Made by a program: the position numbers and the translations under genes | Shown: positions 46,560 through 58,964 of the stretch, piece by piece | Layout: every line of letters begins with the position of its first letter | How positions within the stretch are numbered: the stretch's first letter is position 1 | Source of the DNA: Paraspadella gotoi | Lineage: Eukaryota; Chaetognatha | NCBI GenBank assembly: GCA_051294375.1 | Contig: CM119271.1 | Location: 3,682,610-3,746,609 of the forward strand | Direction of reading: 5' to 3' | Length of the DNA stretch: 64,000 nt | The notes under the pieces: generated by a model | Databases searched by the model: none | What the model was told of the DNA's origin: nothing | The model's input: the letters and a program-made list of their open reading frames with translations, nothing else

Positions 46560-46740
46560 AGTATCCAAGAAAAGATTTCCGTCCAATGTCGATCGGCGAT
46601 TGTCACGCGCCTTGTCCCCTTAAACTTCCGGCGGCCCGGCAATCGCTCCAAAGTCCAAAACGTCCGCGATTATATTGGCGCGATCACGTTTCGTCCCGAC
46701 CGATCGTCACGACGAAAAAAAAACCCAATTTCCTCCGGCC
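46560..46740. promoter_or_regulatory. CpG-rich patch with ETS and E2F-like motifs
   Basis: CpG-dense against an AT-rich background. It contains AACTTCCGGCGG (ETS type) near 46624, TATATTGGCGCG near 46670 and several CGATCG/CGTC phrases. No start codon with splice support was found beside it. Confidence 0.3.
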
Positions 46741-46744
46741 GACA

Positions 46745-47371
46745 TTTCGTCCCTCAGAAAACAGAAAAACAGAAAAACAGAAGAAAACAGAAAAACAAGA
46801 AAAAGAAAACTCCGAAAATCGAATCCTGTGAATTATCCGAGGATTTTGTTGATTCTGTGATTTTGATCCTCTGACAATTAATACGGCGATTCTGGTGCAA
46901 TCAATAAATAAACGAATCAATAAATTAAAGAGATGTAAAAAAGAATTTAAAAGAAGTTAAAGGGTTTTGAAGTTCAAAACTGTTCTTGAAAGCTCAGAAA
47001 TTTTTTAAAAATAAATATAATAATGATATTGGATCCTTGAAATCTTGTATCGACTTAGTTTGTGATTTTGATTTCGAAGAATCAATCACGTACTATTCAT
47101 ATAGATGATCAATGTTCAGCAAATTGCATATAGAGAAAACCGAATAATAAGATGTGAACCTTCCAAAATGTAGGGTATGATCCAGCTGATCAAGTTCATC
47201 ATTTGTGATCTTCTCACGGAAACTCTTCCTCGCTTTTTGTTTCAAGCCGCTGAAGAAAGGAAGGCCTTGGGTAAGAAATCGCCACCCGTGCGTCTTCATA
47301 CCCAATTTGAAGGTCACTCTAATTAATCAGGTTTGCTTCTTATCAAGATTTATCTGAACACTGATCATGGT
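46745..47371. other. Mostly non-coding; one mixed-composition frame
   Basis: On the minus strand, 47317-47093 reads KLGMKTHGWRFLTQGLPFF... with ordinary composition, preceded by an acceptor-like ATTAATTAG. It is not recognised and no donor is clear. Short AACAGAAA tandem units lie at 46758-46800. Confidence 0.3.
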
Positions 47372-47396
47372 NNNNNNNNNNNNNNNNNNNNNNNNN
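47372..47396. other. Assembly gap (25 N)
   Basis: Followed by exactly the same bases as follow the 25-N gap at 23092. Confidence 0.98.
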
Positions 47397-50300
47397 TAGA
47401 TTTTAGAATAGGATAGATTAGAAAATATTAGATTAGATAGATAATTAGATTAGATTAGATAGGATTAGAATAGATTAGTAGATTGGAAAGATAGAATTAG
47501 ATTAGATTAGAAAGATAGAATTAGATAGATAGATATTATTAGATAGTTAGATTAGATTAGATAGATAGATTAGTTAGATAGATTAGATTATGATTATTAA
47601 ATAGATAGAATAGATTTAGATAGATAATTAGATAGATAGAATTAGTTAAGATAGATTAGATAGATTAAATAGAATTAGAAGAATAGATTAGATAAAGATA
47701 AATTAATATAGATAGATTTAGATAGATTAGATAAGAGGATAAAAAGAAAAAAACATGATGAAGGGAGCGATTGTTGGAAAAAAGGGTAAGAGAAAAATTA
47801 TTTTGAGATACATGGATAAAAAATAAAAAAAAACATCGTTAATTATTTCAGATGACGAAACGAAAACAAACTTAATATTTTAAAAATTAAATCCGAATCT
47901 TGAAGTTAAAAAACGAATTTTTTTTTTTTTTTGGGTTTGACGATTTTTTTTATTTCACGAAAAAAAAGGGGAAATTGTGAAACGAAGTGTTCGACGTTTG
48001 TGAACGAAAAATATTTTTCTTTCAAAAACATTAAATGAAATATTTAATTGGTATATGTGGTTGTGCCGGCGCGATTTGCCGTTCGCGTATTGGATTGTGG
48101 AAAAGTTTTTAAGATGATAGCAACAGCCGGGTTGCCTACTGGAGACGACAAATTTCTCAATCTAATTTTTTTCTCCCTACAAGTTCTGCCGAGCGGATCG
48201 CTATCCTTTTGGAAAAGAAAAAAAAAAGAAGCAGAGGAAGTTTTAAGAGCATTTGCTTCGCTGCGGGTTTATGCGGGCATAAGTTGAAATTCTCACGCGT
48301 CCCCCCTCACTCTGCCCCCCCCCAGCCCGCCTCCTACGCCCCCCCCTTATCTTGCAACCCTGGAGGCATTTAAATTCGGGCTCAGTACCCTTTATATTCT
48401 TTATATTTTAAAATTAACTGTGTCGCTTCGAGTTTAAGAAAGATAGGCGACAAGGAAGGCGACAAGAAAAAGAAAAGAAGGAAAAAAAATATTGATCCGG
48501 TTTTATGCCCCCGCGTTCGCCATCCGTCCTTTTCTCACAATTTTTTTTTTTTTAGTTGAGGCCAAGTGCGCCGCGGGTACTCGCGGATCAACCTCTATAA
48601 GACACTTTTCGGCGTCTGTTCGGTCCGTCGGTCCGTCGGTCCGTCCGTCCGTCGGTCCGTCCCACTTACGTAAAAATTCTTATTAACTTGGCTATAATTT
48701 TAAGACTGAAAAATCCTCAAATCCTAAAACTATAAAGAATTAAAATACTGAATTCCGGATGCAGGAAGTCTTTAATTACACAGCCCAAGGAAGTTATGTA
48801 GTCATGTCATGTCGCGTCATCATGTCACGTCATGTCATGTCACGAGAAATTACACGGAAAAAGTAAAGTCACTGCGCGCCAACACATGGGTAAAATGAAC
48901 CGTGGATTTCATTCTCGATTTAAAAAAACAAGAACAGTATAATTCAAATGCGTTTGCCGCCCGCAGTGACTGACCTTATCATGTGTATTTCTGTGACATG
49001 ACCTGACATGAATCACACGACGTGACATAAGATGACTACATGACTTTTTTTTAGCTTTAGGATTTTCCTGAAGGCGGCGGGCTAACAGTTCCTTCACAGA
49101 TTTGAGGTTTTCTGTCTTTAACAAAAGAAGCAACCAACTTCTAGGCAAATTTATGCATTTTCATTTTAATGTAGTAGGACAGACCGACGGAACAGAACAT
49201 TACCACCGACGGAGCCGACCGACAACGACCGAAGAAAAGAGTGAACTTATAGAGTTGCTCCGCGATTACTTCGCGGATTGTATGTTTTTTTAAAGTTTCA
49301 GATATAGATGGAAGACGGAAAAAAAAAAGTCGGACGGTCGTCCGTTTTCGTTAGAGATTGCGATCGGAAGTATAGTATAATATATATATATTTTTTGTAT
49401 GTAAAAATGGATGTTGTTTATCTGTTCTTTTTATTCTAATGTTTCTAACGGGAACTCCTTTTTTGCTTCGCTAAGTTTTTTTTTTTTTTTTCTGATTTCT
49501 GAAGGTTAAGAGTCAAATGAGTAAGTGTAACAGCTTCTGCTGATGATTTATAAAGAATGAGTAAGCATAATTGTAATCGTTCGAGTCCCCGAATTATCTC
49601 AGGAAGATTATCATCAGAGAAATTTTCATAGAGAATTATCATATAGAGGACTCCGATCATCGAGGGGTAACAAGAAACGAAGGAACGAAAGGGTCGTTAG
49701 GGGTACTAATATAAATAAAGCTAATAAGAATAAACGTTTCTTCACCGACGCGCAATTAATTAAATAAAAAAAAAAAAAAAATAATTGCGCAGCGCCCGTC
49801 ATCAACGCCGAAATGTCGCTCCAGCAAGCTGATTGTCCGTTGGCTGGAGAAGATTCCATTGACTGTTGTACGACGAACGACTACGAGAAAGACTCGACGA
49901 CGACGACGACGAACGACGACGACGACGCAGCCCGTTGACTGGGAAAGCGACGTCAATTGTTTATAAAAGAATGTGTAAAAAAAATGTTAAGGACAACCCA
50001 ACGGACTACGACAAGGCTTATCAGTATAAATGAAAAGAACTGTAAGACGAGTAGGTTAAAAAAGCCGACGAAATTTGATGTTGATGTTATGAGTCAATAC
50101 CGAAATATATGTAAATACGTATTATGATAGATGATACATCAACTGCGGACGAAGAGATGAGTGAAGATGTAAAAAAAAAAATTGTAAGACAACACGCTAC
50201 GACGTTGACGCCAGAAGAGATGCGTGACGTCAAGAGTAAAATGGTATAAAAAAACCTGTGTGTAACTTAAGACGACCGACGACGGATGACCGACGAACGA

Positions 50301-50455
50301 CGATGTAACGACGTGACGAAGTTCCCAGGGGATTTGAAATTGCGGACAACGCGAATCCTGCAAACCACGCGCTGAGAGAGAGAGAGAGAAGAGAAGAGAG
50401 AGGGAGGAAGAGACGAGGAAGAGAGCAGGAGAGGATAGATGGGGAGAGAGAGAGG

Positions 50456-50496
<41 letters not shown>

Positions 50497-50896
50497 AGAG
50501 AGAGAGAGAGCGAGAGGAGAGAGAGAGAGAGAGAGAGATGATAGATGAGAGAGAGGAATGAGAAGGAAAGAGAGATGAGAGTACAATTTTATTAAAGCAG
50601 AGACTGAAATGCAGCGAAGGTGATGGAAGTTCCACCCAGGTAGGCGTGACTGAATAAGTACCAGTGATTTAGTCACGAATTATTGCCCCTTTCTTTTCTT
50701 GACTCACGTTGAAATTAAGGTTGTTTTTTTCTGGGATTAAGTTGCGAAGATTGGAAATACATATTTTTGGGTATGATAGTATTATTTTTTAAATTGTAGG
50801 TATGCATTATAGATATTTATTACTAAAATAATAAAAGAATAAAATAAAATTGATAAAAAATAAAAGTTAGAAGACCAGAGAGTAGAGAGAGAGAGA

Positions 50897-50932
<36 letters not shown>

Positions 50933-51650
50933 AGAGAGAGAAAGATAGAGAAGAGAACTCAGGACACGAGTACTGTTGTCCTTTAGGTAGAAATTCTAAC
51001 TTAAATTAAAATTCAATAGGGCGGGGTTCCAAAACTTTTAGTCTTGAAAGTCTACTTTTAAGGTAAAAAAAAGAAATTTTTTTAAAAAAAGTTCGATTTT
51101 TTAATGCTTTATTGTTGCTATTAAAATTACAATTATTACTATATAATGATAAAAAATTTTTTAATCAATCTTAAACTTTTTTTGATGGATTCTGATAGAG
51201 CATAAAAAAGTTAAATAAAAAAATTAAAACTTACAACTTTTCAAATATTTATGTTTTCTTGGTAAAATTAAGAAAAAGTAATAAAATTATTAAAAAAGGG
51301 ATGATGATTGATGATTATAAATAGGTTTTCATATTTTTTCACATACTTATGATCAAATATCGAAAAAAAGAATTAACTTTGTGCAGACAACTTTTTGCAA
51401 GCTACTGAATCTGATCTTAAAAATTAAAAAAATCCAAAAAAAATTTTTAGCCTTTCCTTATTTATTAAATAAATATTAAAAAATTAATAATATGGAGTAT
51501 TGGAGTAATATAAAAAAAATTTGTCTATTTCAAATTTTTTTTTAAAAATGTCTTAAATTTTCGTCCTGAGGAGCGCTGCTTTAATTCAATTTCTTAACCA
51601 CCTTATTGAGTTAGTCTCCCCCTATTTAGGCAAAATGAAACAGACGAAAA
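47397..51650. repeat. Second copy of 23117-27370, apparently identical
   Basis: Every landmark lies exactly 24,280 bases after its counterpart (foldback element 48565-49275, GA tract 50370-50575, AT-rich insert 50988-51624). Identity runs until an extra A at 51651. See the finding on duplicated gap fill. Confidence 0.9.
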
Positions 51651-51837
51651 ACGAGGCTCAGAAAACGAGAGAAATAAAAGAAAAAGTAAAAAAAAATGAG
51701 GAAAAAAAAGAAGCGGGAAAAACTCGGAATGGGCGGCGACGAACGGGGAAAGGAAAAACAAAAGTGCGTCGCTGGAAAAAGTTAATAGATTTAGTGGGAA
51801 ACACAAGAGAGGACCTTTTGGCTCCTGAGAGGAGGGG

Positions 51838-51877
<40 letters not shown>

Positions 51878-52103
51878 GGAGAGAGAGAGAGAGAGAGCAG
51901 AGAGAAAAGAAATAGAAAATAAGAAAAAAAGGTAAAGGAAACAGAAATAAAAAGGAAAAAGATGAGAGAATAAAAGAAAGAGAGGAAATTGAAAAAGCCC
52001 GAGGGAAGGGAGGAGAGAGGGACAATAAATTGTTAATGAGACGCAGGGCGAGAGGCACGTAAGCAGAGGTCGAAGTTTAGAGAGAGAGAAGAGAGATGAG
52101 AGA

Positions 52104-52156
<53 letters not shown>

Positions 52157-54655
52157 AAGAAGCTTCAATAGATCAGTGGATGATTTTACAAATAATTGTA
52201 TTTTGTATTTTGTATTTTAACCGTCCGTCTTCCTCACAAAAAAAAAAGAATAAAAAAGGGTTTAAAATTGTTAAACAAGAAGATAGAAAAATGAGAAATG
52301 ATAAAGTTTAAACGAAGGAACGAGCACACGAGCTGAAGTGTCCATTGTTAGCACAAGTGCTTTAGCACTTCGGTTGTTTTTGCGTGACGAGGAAAAAGTG
52401 AAAAAAAAAGAGGAGAAAATTTTGGACTAAAGACTGAAAAATGGCGGAAAGAGGGTGGGTGGCGAAGGGGAAGAGGGAAGGAAGAAAGGAAGAAAAAAAA
52501 GGAAATGATAAGGCAAGAAGGAAGAGAAGAAATGGGGAAGAAGAGGGAAAGAGGGAAGAAATAAGGAGGGAAGAAAGGAGGAAAAAAGAAAGGAAAGAAA
52601 GGAAGAAAGAAGGGGAAGGAGTTGGAAAGAAAGAAGAAAAAAAAAGAGGGAAAGTAAGACGGATATAAAGGAAAGAAAGAAGGTAAAAGGGAAGTGCAAC
52701 AACTGTTGGATAAAACGTTGAAATGAAAATTAAAACTGGGAAAGTAAAAGTTTGAAAACAAAAGGAAACCGGGTATAATGGGAAAAGGTTAAATATAATG
52801 TTATCTCATAAGAAAGGCAAAGATAAAGAAAAGAAGCAAAGCAAAGAAAAAAGTAGAGAAGAGAAAAAAATGACCCCCCCCTAAAAAATGAGACCCCCCC
52901 AAAAAAAAAAATGTGGGAAAAACTTTTGAGAAGAAAAAAACATCAGGAGACGCGAGTCAAGAAGAAAATGGGGAAACAGTAAATGAAAAAAAAGAAAAAA
53001 GGAAAACATAAAAGGAAACGAGTTTGACTGTTGAGAAAAAGAAGATGGCGACTGAACGAATGAAGAAGAGAAAAAGAGAAATCGGGGGGAAAAAAATTTG
53101 AGGCGCTAGAAATTGCGGGAAGAAAAAAAGAAGATGAAAGGAAAGAGGGAAAGAGAAAGAAGGAAGAGGAAAGTGAAAGAGAAGAAGAGGGAAAGGAAAG
53201 AGCAGGAATAGGGAAGAGAAGAGAAGAATAGAAAGAGAAAGAGAGGAAGGGAAAGAGAAAGAGAGGAGAGGAAAAGAAAGGAGGAGAGGGAAAGAAAAAG
53301 AGGAAGGGAAAGGAAGAGAGGAGGAGAAGAGGAAGAAGAGGGAAAGAGAAAGAGAGAAAGAGAGAAAGATAGAAAGAGAGAAAGAAGGGAAGGAAAAAGA
53401 GAGGGAAGAGGGGGAAATAGGGAAAAGAGAGGAAACGAAAGAGAAGAAATGAGGGAGAGAAAAAAAAGGATTTAAAAATTCCCCCCACACACACAAAAAA
53501 AGGAAAAGACAAAAAAAAAATGAAATAAAGAAGAGAAGAAAAAGGAAATGAAAGGAAATTGGGAGAAAGAAGAATCTCGAGCAAAGGAAATGCGGAGAAT
53601 GCGCGACATTCTCGGCGAATAGGAGGAGAGGGGAGTAGAGGGTGGAGATAGAGGAACGGACGGCGCGGGGGGGGCTTTTCTCCGGTCGCAAAAGAAATCA
53701 TTTTCTATATATATTAATATATAAAATACTTCTGCCCGTCAATAAAAACGAATTAGTACCTATCGATTAGTACTGGTATACTAGAAGAGAAAAAAAATAA
53801 TTTTATTTTATTGCCGAAATATTTTGAATTTTTGATATTGTAAAAAAAAAAAAAAGAGTGAAAGCCCTATTGATCGCGAAGATCTCAAATCGAACCGAGC
53901 AGCTGGGATTGGCTCGGACGCAAGAGCCCTAGGTCCCCGTTTCTTTCGGGCTTCGCCGCCTCGGGATCGATAAACTTGACGCCCTTTAATCCCGCCCCTT
54001 ATTTTACAATGCGTGAATGATTAAGAAGCCCCTTGGTGACCCATTTGGTGGTGATACCCGATAGAGGATTTCTTTCTTTGCGCGACGAAGATCCGCGAGG
54101 AAACGACTTTTCTGATTTTCTGTCGCGAAGCCAGTGGGTTCAATGTTTTCTCAGCTTCTCACAGCAATGACATAACGTGTCAGTCTTTGTCACACACAAC
54201 GATTCGCCCCTAATTTATGCGTGACCGGAACAGAGAACCGCCTCTCTCCCTTAAGGGTCAACGACTCGGCGAACCTTTCAACGCTGATTGGTCGCCCGCA
54301 AAGTCGCGCGCTGATTGGTCGCGCACCCTGTCGAAGAAAAAAAAAAAGAACAATGGCCCCGGCGAACGAAGGTTGCTGAGAAAAAAAAAAGGGCATCGCG
54401 AAGGAAAAATCCGGTAGAAACGAGGGTCGGGTGCAAAGAGGTAAGTGCGGGTGAGGAATGAATCGATGCCGACGGTGACGATAAATTTTGGAGAAACGTG
54501 ATTGGTTTGTCAAGAGGCCAATGAGCCGGTAGCGCGGGGAAAATAGAAAAAAAATGGTAGATGGGGAAGAAAAAAAAAAGCAAAGCTGTGGATAAGGCGC
54601 TTAGTGGGCTGAAGAGTGCTATCCGTAACTTCTTTTACCCCCTGAAGCAGCCATG
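51651..54655. repeat. Second copy of the 27371-30345 block, with indels
   Basis: Contains the GA runs (51840-51900, 52080-52152), the polypurine tract (about 52440-53460), the CCAAT/CpG block (about 53860-54350) and the possible first exon (54352-54437, ending at GTAAGTG). It differs from the first copy mainly by small indels. The second CCAAT box (GCTGATTGGTCGCGC) is intact here but reads GCTGATTTGGCGCGC in the first copy. Confidence 0.85.
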
Positions 54656-54805
54656 GAACTGGTCCTGGACTTGGAACCAGGATTGAGGGATTTCCGGGGC
54701 CGCGCGGAAGTTTAAGGCCGACCTCACGCTTTCCGCAGGGTAGGGTATCATTGGGGATCGGTCCCAGTAGCTCAAGGGTCATGAGTTGATGGTATTACTC
54801 AATGA

Positions 54806-55062
54806 GCAAACGGAGCAACTTTAGAAGCCTCTTTTCGGTCGGTCTGTCTGTCCGTTGGTCTGTCTCACTTACTTACGCGCCGCCTTCAGGAAATCTTTAA
54901 AACTATAAGGAACAAAAGACGGTAGTTCGATGCAGCGCATGTTATAAATACAAGAGCTAAGAAAGTTTTTTTTGTCATAGCATGTCATATCACGTGATCA
55001 AAGGGAAATACACGTGGTAATAAAGTTACTGCGGTGCAACGCATTGTAATCACCGTTCTTGT
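54806..55062 (+). mobile_element. One-armed copy of the foldback element
   Basis: GGAGCAACTTTAGAAG-CTCTTTTCGGTCGGTCTGTCTGTCC, then CACTTAC, CGCCGCCTTCAGGAAATC, CGATGCAGCGCATGT, GTCATAGCATGTCAT, GAAATACACGTGGTAATAAAG and ACTGCGGTGCAACGCAT follow the order of the left arm at 20730-21040. The terminal palindrome and the opposite arm are missing. Confidence 0.7.
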
Positions 55063-55221
55063 TTTTTTTTAAATAGAAGGCGAGAAAGAAGGAAATAGGG
55101 GGGAATAAGGGGAAGTTGGGGAGGGGTAGGGGGTTAGTGGGTCTATTTATGAAGAAGTGAAAAGTGTGTGACAATATGAGAGAACGGTGGAAGGAAAAGA
55201 ATGAAGAAATCCAGGCGGCGA

Positions 55222-55292
55222 GGATATTCATAATCCTGATATGAATTATAATCCTGATATGAATCATAATCCTGATATTCATAATTCTGATT
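55222..55292. repeat. Short tandem repeat, ATAATCCTGATATGAAT type
   Basis: About four 17-18-bp units in tandem, near the right end of the one-armed foldback copy. Confidence 0.85.
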
Positions 55293-55317
55293 TAAGACTT
55301 GAGGGAGTGGTTGTTTT

Positions 55318-55545
55318 CGACAATTGAAACATCTTATAGAAATATTATACCACTTTATTGATAGGTAGTTTTTAAATAAGACTGTGTCGGAGTCTTGGAT
55401 CGAAAGCTTGCAGGGACCTGCTATGTCATTATCTTGTAAGAGAGATGCAGGCGTGAACTGAACACCCCCATAGCCAGTCCAAAGTCAGGGGAAAGATAGC
55501 ACATTTATTTAAAGAATGAATAACTTTTATATTAGTTGTACCAAT
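55318..55545. repeat. Diverged repeat related to 12540-12670 and 13600-13660
   Basis: ACAATTGAAACAT...ATCATAC/ATTATAC-CA-CTT-ATTGAT is shared with 12544-12590. Near its 3' end, ATTTATT-AA-GAATG...TAGTTGTACCAAT is shared with 13606-13650. Thus the ends of the 12.5-13.65 kb composite lie close together here, without the SINE between them. Confidence 0.4.
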
Positions 55546-55549
55546 GTCA

Positions 55550-56852
55550 TAGCATAAATATGAAGTTTTGCCAAATGAGGCGGAGGCGAAATGAGAGGAT
55601 CATTCGATATAGAGATTGAGAAACCAGGCGAAGTGAGGACTCGTGAAGGAGTTAAGCTAAATGTAATAAATCAGGCGCCTGCGGAAATCGTTCAGACGAG
55701 AGAGAGATGATGAGAAGAGAGAGAAGAGAGAGAGAGATGAGAGAGAGAGAGACGCGTAACGAGCGACCGACATAACCTTTAGAATCCAGAGAGAGGGAGG
55801 ACGCGAGGAAAGATGGCAGAGAGAGAGGCGTGAATCTGTGTTTAGGCGTAGGCTCGCCCGCTCTACAGCGTTGGATGAGAGAAAGAGAAATGGAGAGAGA
55901 GACGAGAGAGAGAGAGAGACAAACTGACGAGAGAGAAGCACGACGCAGAGACAAGAGACTGAATGAGAGAGAATTCGACTGATGAAGAGAGAGAGAGAGA
56001 GAGAGTCGAAATGTGGAAAAGGGCACATTTCAGCCGAAAGAAGCCGTTTCGTCGACGACATTGTCAGTTCACATTTTTCTTTTCGATGGGAAAAAACTAA
56101 TTAAAAAAAACAAAAAACATTTTGGGTCGTCCTTTGGATACAATTGGTTTTGTAATTAGACTAAGAGCGATTGTTACGTTGTCCTTTTGTTATTTGTACA
56201 ACGATGATTTCGGAAATTAGTCGGTAATAGTTTGTTTTTTTTTTTTGTTTTTTTTAAAGAGGTTTCAGGTTTTACTTTTTAATCCTTTTTAATGCCATGA
56301 TGGATTTTGTAGAGAACGTGTTGGAAATTCAAGTCAGGGTTTTTTTTTATTGGCGAATCGAGAAAAAGTGTTTTTTTTTTTTGTAATCCAGTGCAGTTTT
56401 AAAAAATCAGTTAATCCACAACAATCAGAAAAATAAGGTTTTTTTTTTTATGAAGTCGATTCGGGATTTATTCGGCAAACGTTTTTTTCAGCGCTTCAAT
56501 GCTACGAGTTTATCAAAAATATAGGGAGATGTAGCTTTTTCGAAAAAGATCGAAAAAATAATATACTCGTGTATATTTAAATAATTAAGGTAAATCGGGG
56601 TGTTAAAGATATATACGGAAAAATACAAAAAGTGTTGTAACTAACCGAAAATTAATTGACATTAGATAGGATCAAAAACAAAATTCACCTAATTTCAAAA
56701 AATGTAATATTTTCCTTTTTTTTTTAATTAAATTTATGGCCAGTATTTCTCATAATTGTCGTTGTCGAAGACAATATTTTTCGATGTCTTTTGTTTTCTG
56801 CTTAAGACGAAATCCGAAAGATGGAGTGTCGTTCGGATTTTTCTTTTTTTTT
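55550..56852. other. Non-coding: GA-rich then poly-T-rich
   Basis: GA-rich interrupted repeats at 55695-55745 and 55870-56010, then AT-rich DNA with many T homopolymers. The minus frames at 55652-56061 are Ser/Leu repeat translations. Confidence 0.5.
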
Positions 56853-57282
56853 NNNNNNNNNNNNNNNNNNNNNNNNNNNNNNNNNNNNNNNNNNNNNNNN
56901 NNNNNNNNNNNNNNNNNNNNNNNNNNNNNNNNNNNNNNNNNNNNNNNNNNNNNNNNNNNNNNNNNNNNNNNNNNNNNNNNNNNNNNNNNNNNNNNNNNNN
57001 NNNNNNNNNNNNNNNNNNNNNNNNNNNNNNNNNNNNNNNNNNNNNNNNNNNNNNNNNNNNNNNNNNNNNNNNNNNNNNNNNNNNNNNNNNNNNNNNNNNN
57101 NNNNNNNNNNNNNNNNNNNNNNNNNNNNNNNNNNNNNNNNNNNNNNNNNNNNNNNNNNNNNNNNNNNNNNNNNNNNNNNNNNNNNNNNNNNNNNNNNNNN
57201 NNNNNNNNNNNNNNNNNNNNNNNNNNNNNNNNNNNNNNNNNNNNNNNNNNNNNNNNNNNNNNNNNNNNNNNNNNNNNNNNNN
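56853..57282. other. Assembly gap (430 N)
   Basis: Flanked by a T run on the left and an A run on the right, suggesting an unresolved homopolymer-rich inverted structure. Confidence 0.98.
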
Positions 57283-57599
57283 AAAAAAAAAAAAAAATGA
57301 CGTGAAAGTTTTAACGCATTTACAAAAAGAGTTTATTTATTTAATTATTTTTGTTTACGCCATAATATAAAATAAACATTTGAATTAGTACGATCTGTGC
57401 GCATGACGAAAAATAATGGAGATAAAAATACTAAAATTTGCCACATAAAAATATTTTTTTGCTTTTAAGTTCTTTCGCTTTTTTTTCGATCCAAAAAACA
57501 TAACCTTGAATATATTAAAAAAAAAGTCACGGACGCCAGGAGAGAGAGAGAAAAAAAAGAGAGATAATTCGATAAGAGAAAAAAAAAACAATAATTATT

Positions 57600-57797
57600 T
57601 TCGACGCTCGCGCGTTCTCTCTCGGCACACGTTTCAACGCCCCCGCGTCAAACGCGCTCGCCTGTATCGTCGATCACGTGACGCCACGCCACTTCCGGTG
57701 GCGTCGATTTCCGGTTGCGTCGACTTCCGGCGACTGCGAGTGACACGAGAAGGAATCACGTGATTCTATCGCCACGTGACTCACTTCCGGTTTTCTC
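57600..57797 (+). promoter_or_regulatory. CpG promoter with three CACGTG and several TTCCGG boxes
   Basis: CACGTG E-boxes lie at 57675-57680 (ATCACGTGACG), 57757-57762 (ATCACGTGAT) and 57773-57778 (CCACGTGAC). TTCCGG (ETS-type) cores lie at about 57693, 57709, 57725 and 57785. The alternation of the two motifs over about 115 bp ends at an ATG (57798). E-boxes of the GTCACGTGAC type are bound by the TFEB/MITF/USF class and TTCCGG by GABP/ETS factors in animals. Use by this organism is inferred. There is no TATA box. Confidence 0.6.
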
Positions 57798-57860
57798 ATG
57801 GACGAAAACTGGTGGATCGCGGGAATGGAAGCGACTCTTCTCTCTCTCTCTCGTCTTCTC

Positions 57861-57899
<39 letters not shown>

Positions 57900-57919
57900 T
57901 CTCTCCATCTCCTCTCTCT
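57798..57919 (+). CDS. Possible first coding exon after the E-box/ETS promoter
   Basis: ATG at 57798 begins MDENWWIAGMEATLLSLSRL and then enters a (CT)n tract. A good donor CTCTCT|GTAAGC is at about 57920. The tract makes the 3' part a Ser/Leu run, so only the first 14 or so residues have real composition. The transcript could instead be non-coding here, with the ATG used by chance. Confidence 0.3.
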
Positions 57920-58265
57920 CTGTAAGCTCTGTACCTCTATCTTTCCTGTCTGTCTCACTCTCTGTCTTTTTTTCCATTTCTTTTTTGTAACGCTGTATTA
58001 GACGCTCGGCACTTATCGTCTTGTTCATTCTTTTTCTATGATTTTGCCTTTCTCTCTCCCTCTTCTTCCTCTCCGTTCTCTCTCCTCTACGTCGGTTCTC
58101 TCTCCTGCTGGTGGCTCTCTCTCTCTACTCTCTCCTCGCCCTGGCGGCTCGCTGCCTCCTCTCTTCTCCCCTCTCCTCCTCCTTTCATCCTGCTCCTCTC
58201 TCGTCTCTCTCCTCCTCGTCTCTCGCTCCTCTATCTCTCGTCTCCTCTCTCTCTCTTCTCTCTTT
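57838..58265. repeat. (CT)n and degenerate CTC/TCCT pyrimidine tract
   Basis: Pure CT at 57862-57892, then interrupted pyrimidine DNA to 58265. Confidence 0.85.
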
Positions 58266-58793
58266 TCTTTCATAAAGGGCAAACAAAAAGAAGCACTCTC
58301 CTCGCGAATCCAAGTATCATGCTGTAACAAGAAAGACCGAGGAAGATTCTCGTGTCAGAAAAATCCGCGAGAAAGTACAAGACGTTTTCATGGGCAGCGG
58401 TAGTGAGAGCGAGTCGTTTTTCTCGGGAATATCTCGGTGTGATTTTTTTTTACAGTAGAGATAGCGAGCGAAAAAAAAAAATTATATACACGTTGTTTTA
58501 ACTGAAATTCTGAAAAAAAAAATTTATTGGCGAATAAAATCAAAAATGTGAAAAATACGATTAATAAATTTAAAAATCTGGATTTATTAGAAAATTTTAA
58601 ATCGAATACCCATTATCTTTTTGATGAAAAGAACGTACGCCAAAATTGTCAAATTCACCTTCTTTATCATCACATATTTTTTTAAACAATTTAAAAATAT
58701 CATTACGCCCCATTTTAGTTTTATACGTGGCGCGATTAAAAAAAAAAAGAATAAAATCCGCGGCAAAAAAAGAAAAAAAAAGAAAAAAAAAAT

Positions 58794-58964
58794 ATGGCGC
58801 AGTTCATTGCGGTATTCCACCGACACACCGCCTCTTTCGCCATCGTCGTCGCTCGTCTCGTTGTTCTTAAACGTTCGCCACGAGGAGAGAAACTGTCGAG
58901 CGACTACGATACGGCGTCTAGACGTCGCTCAAGCTTGACGACACCAACTCCTTTTTTTTTTTGA
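58794..58964 (+). CDS. Small unrecognised ORF, 56 codons
   Basis: ATG at 58794 (AATATGGCG) opens MAQFIAVFHRHTASFAIVVA, a hydrophobic start resembling a mitochondrial or signal sequence, followed by a basic Ser/Arg-rich tail ending in Phe from a T-run just before TGA at 58962. It lies in CpG-rich DNA 70 bp upstream of a perfect CRE. It may be a first exon, a small protein or chance. Confidence 0.25.
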   Translation: MAQFIAVFHRHTASFAIVVARLVVLKRSPRGEKLSSDYDTASRRRSSLTTPTPFFF

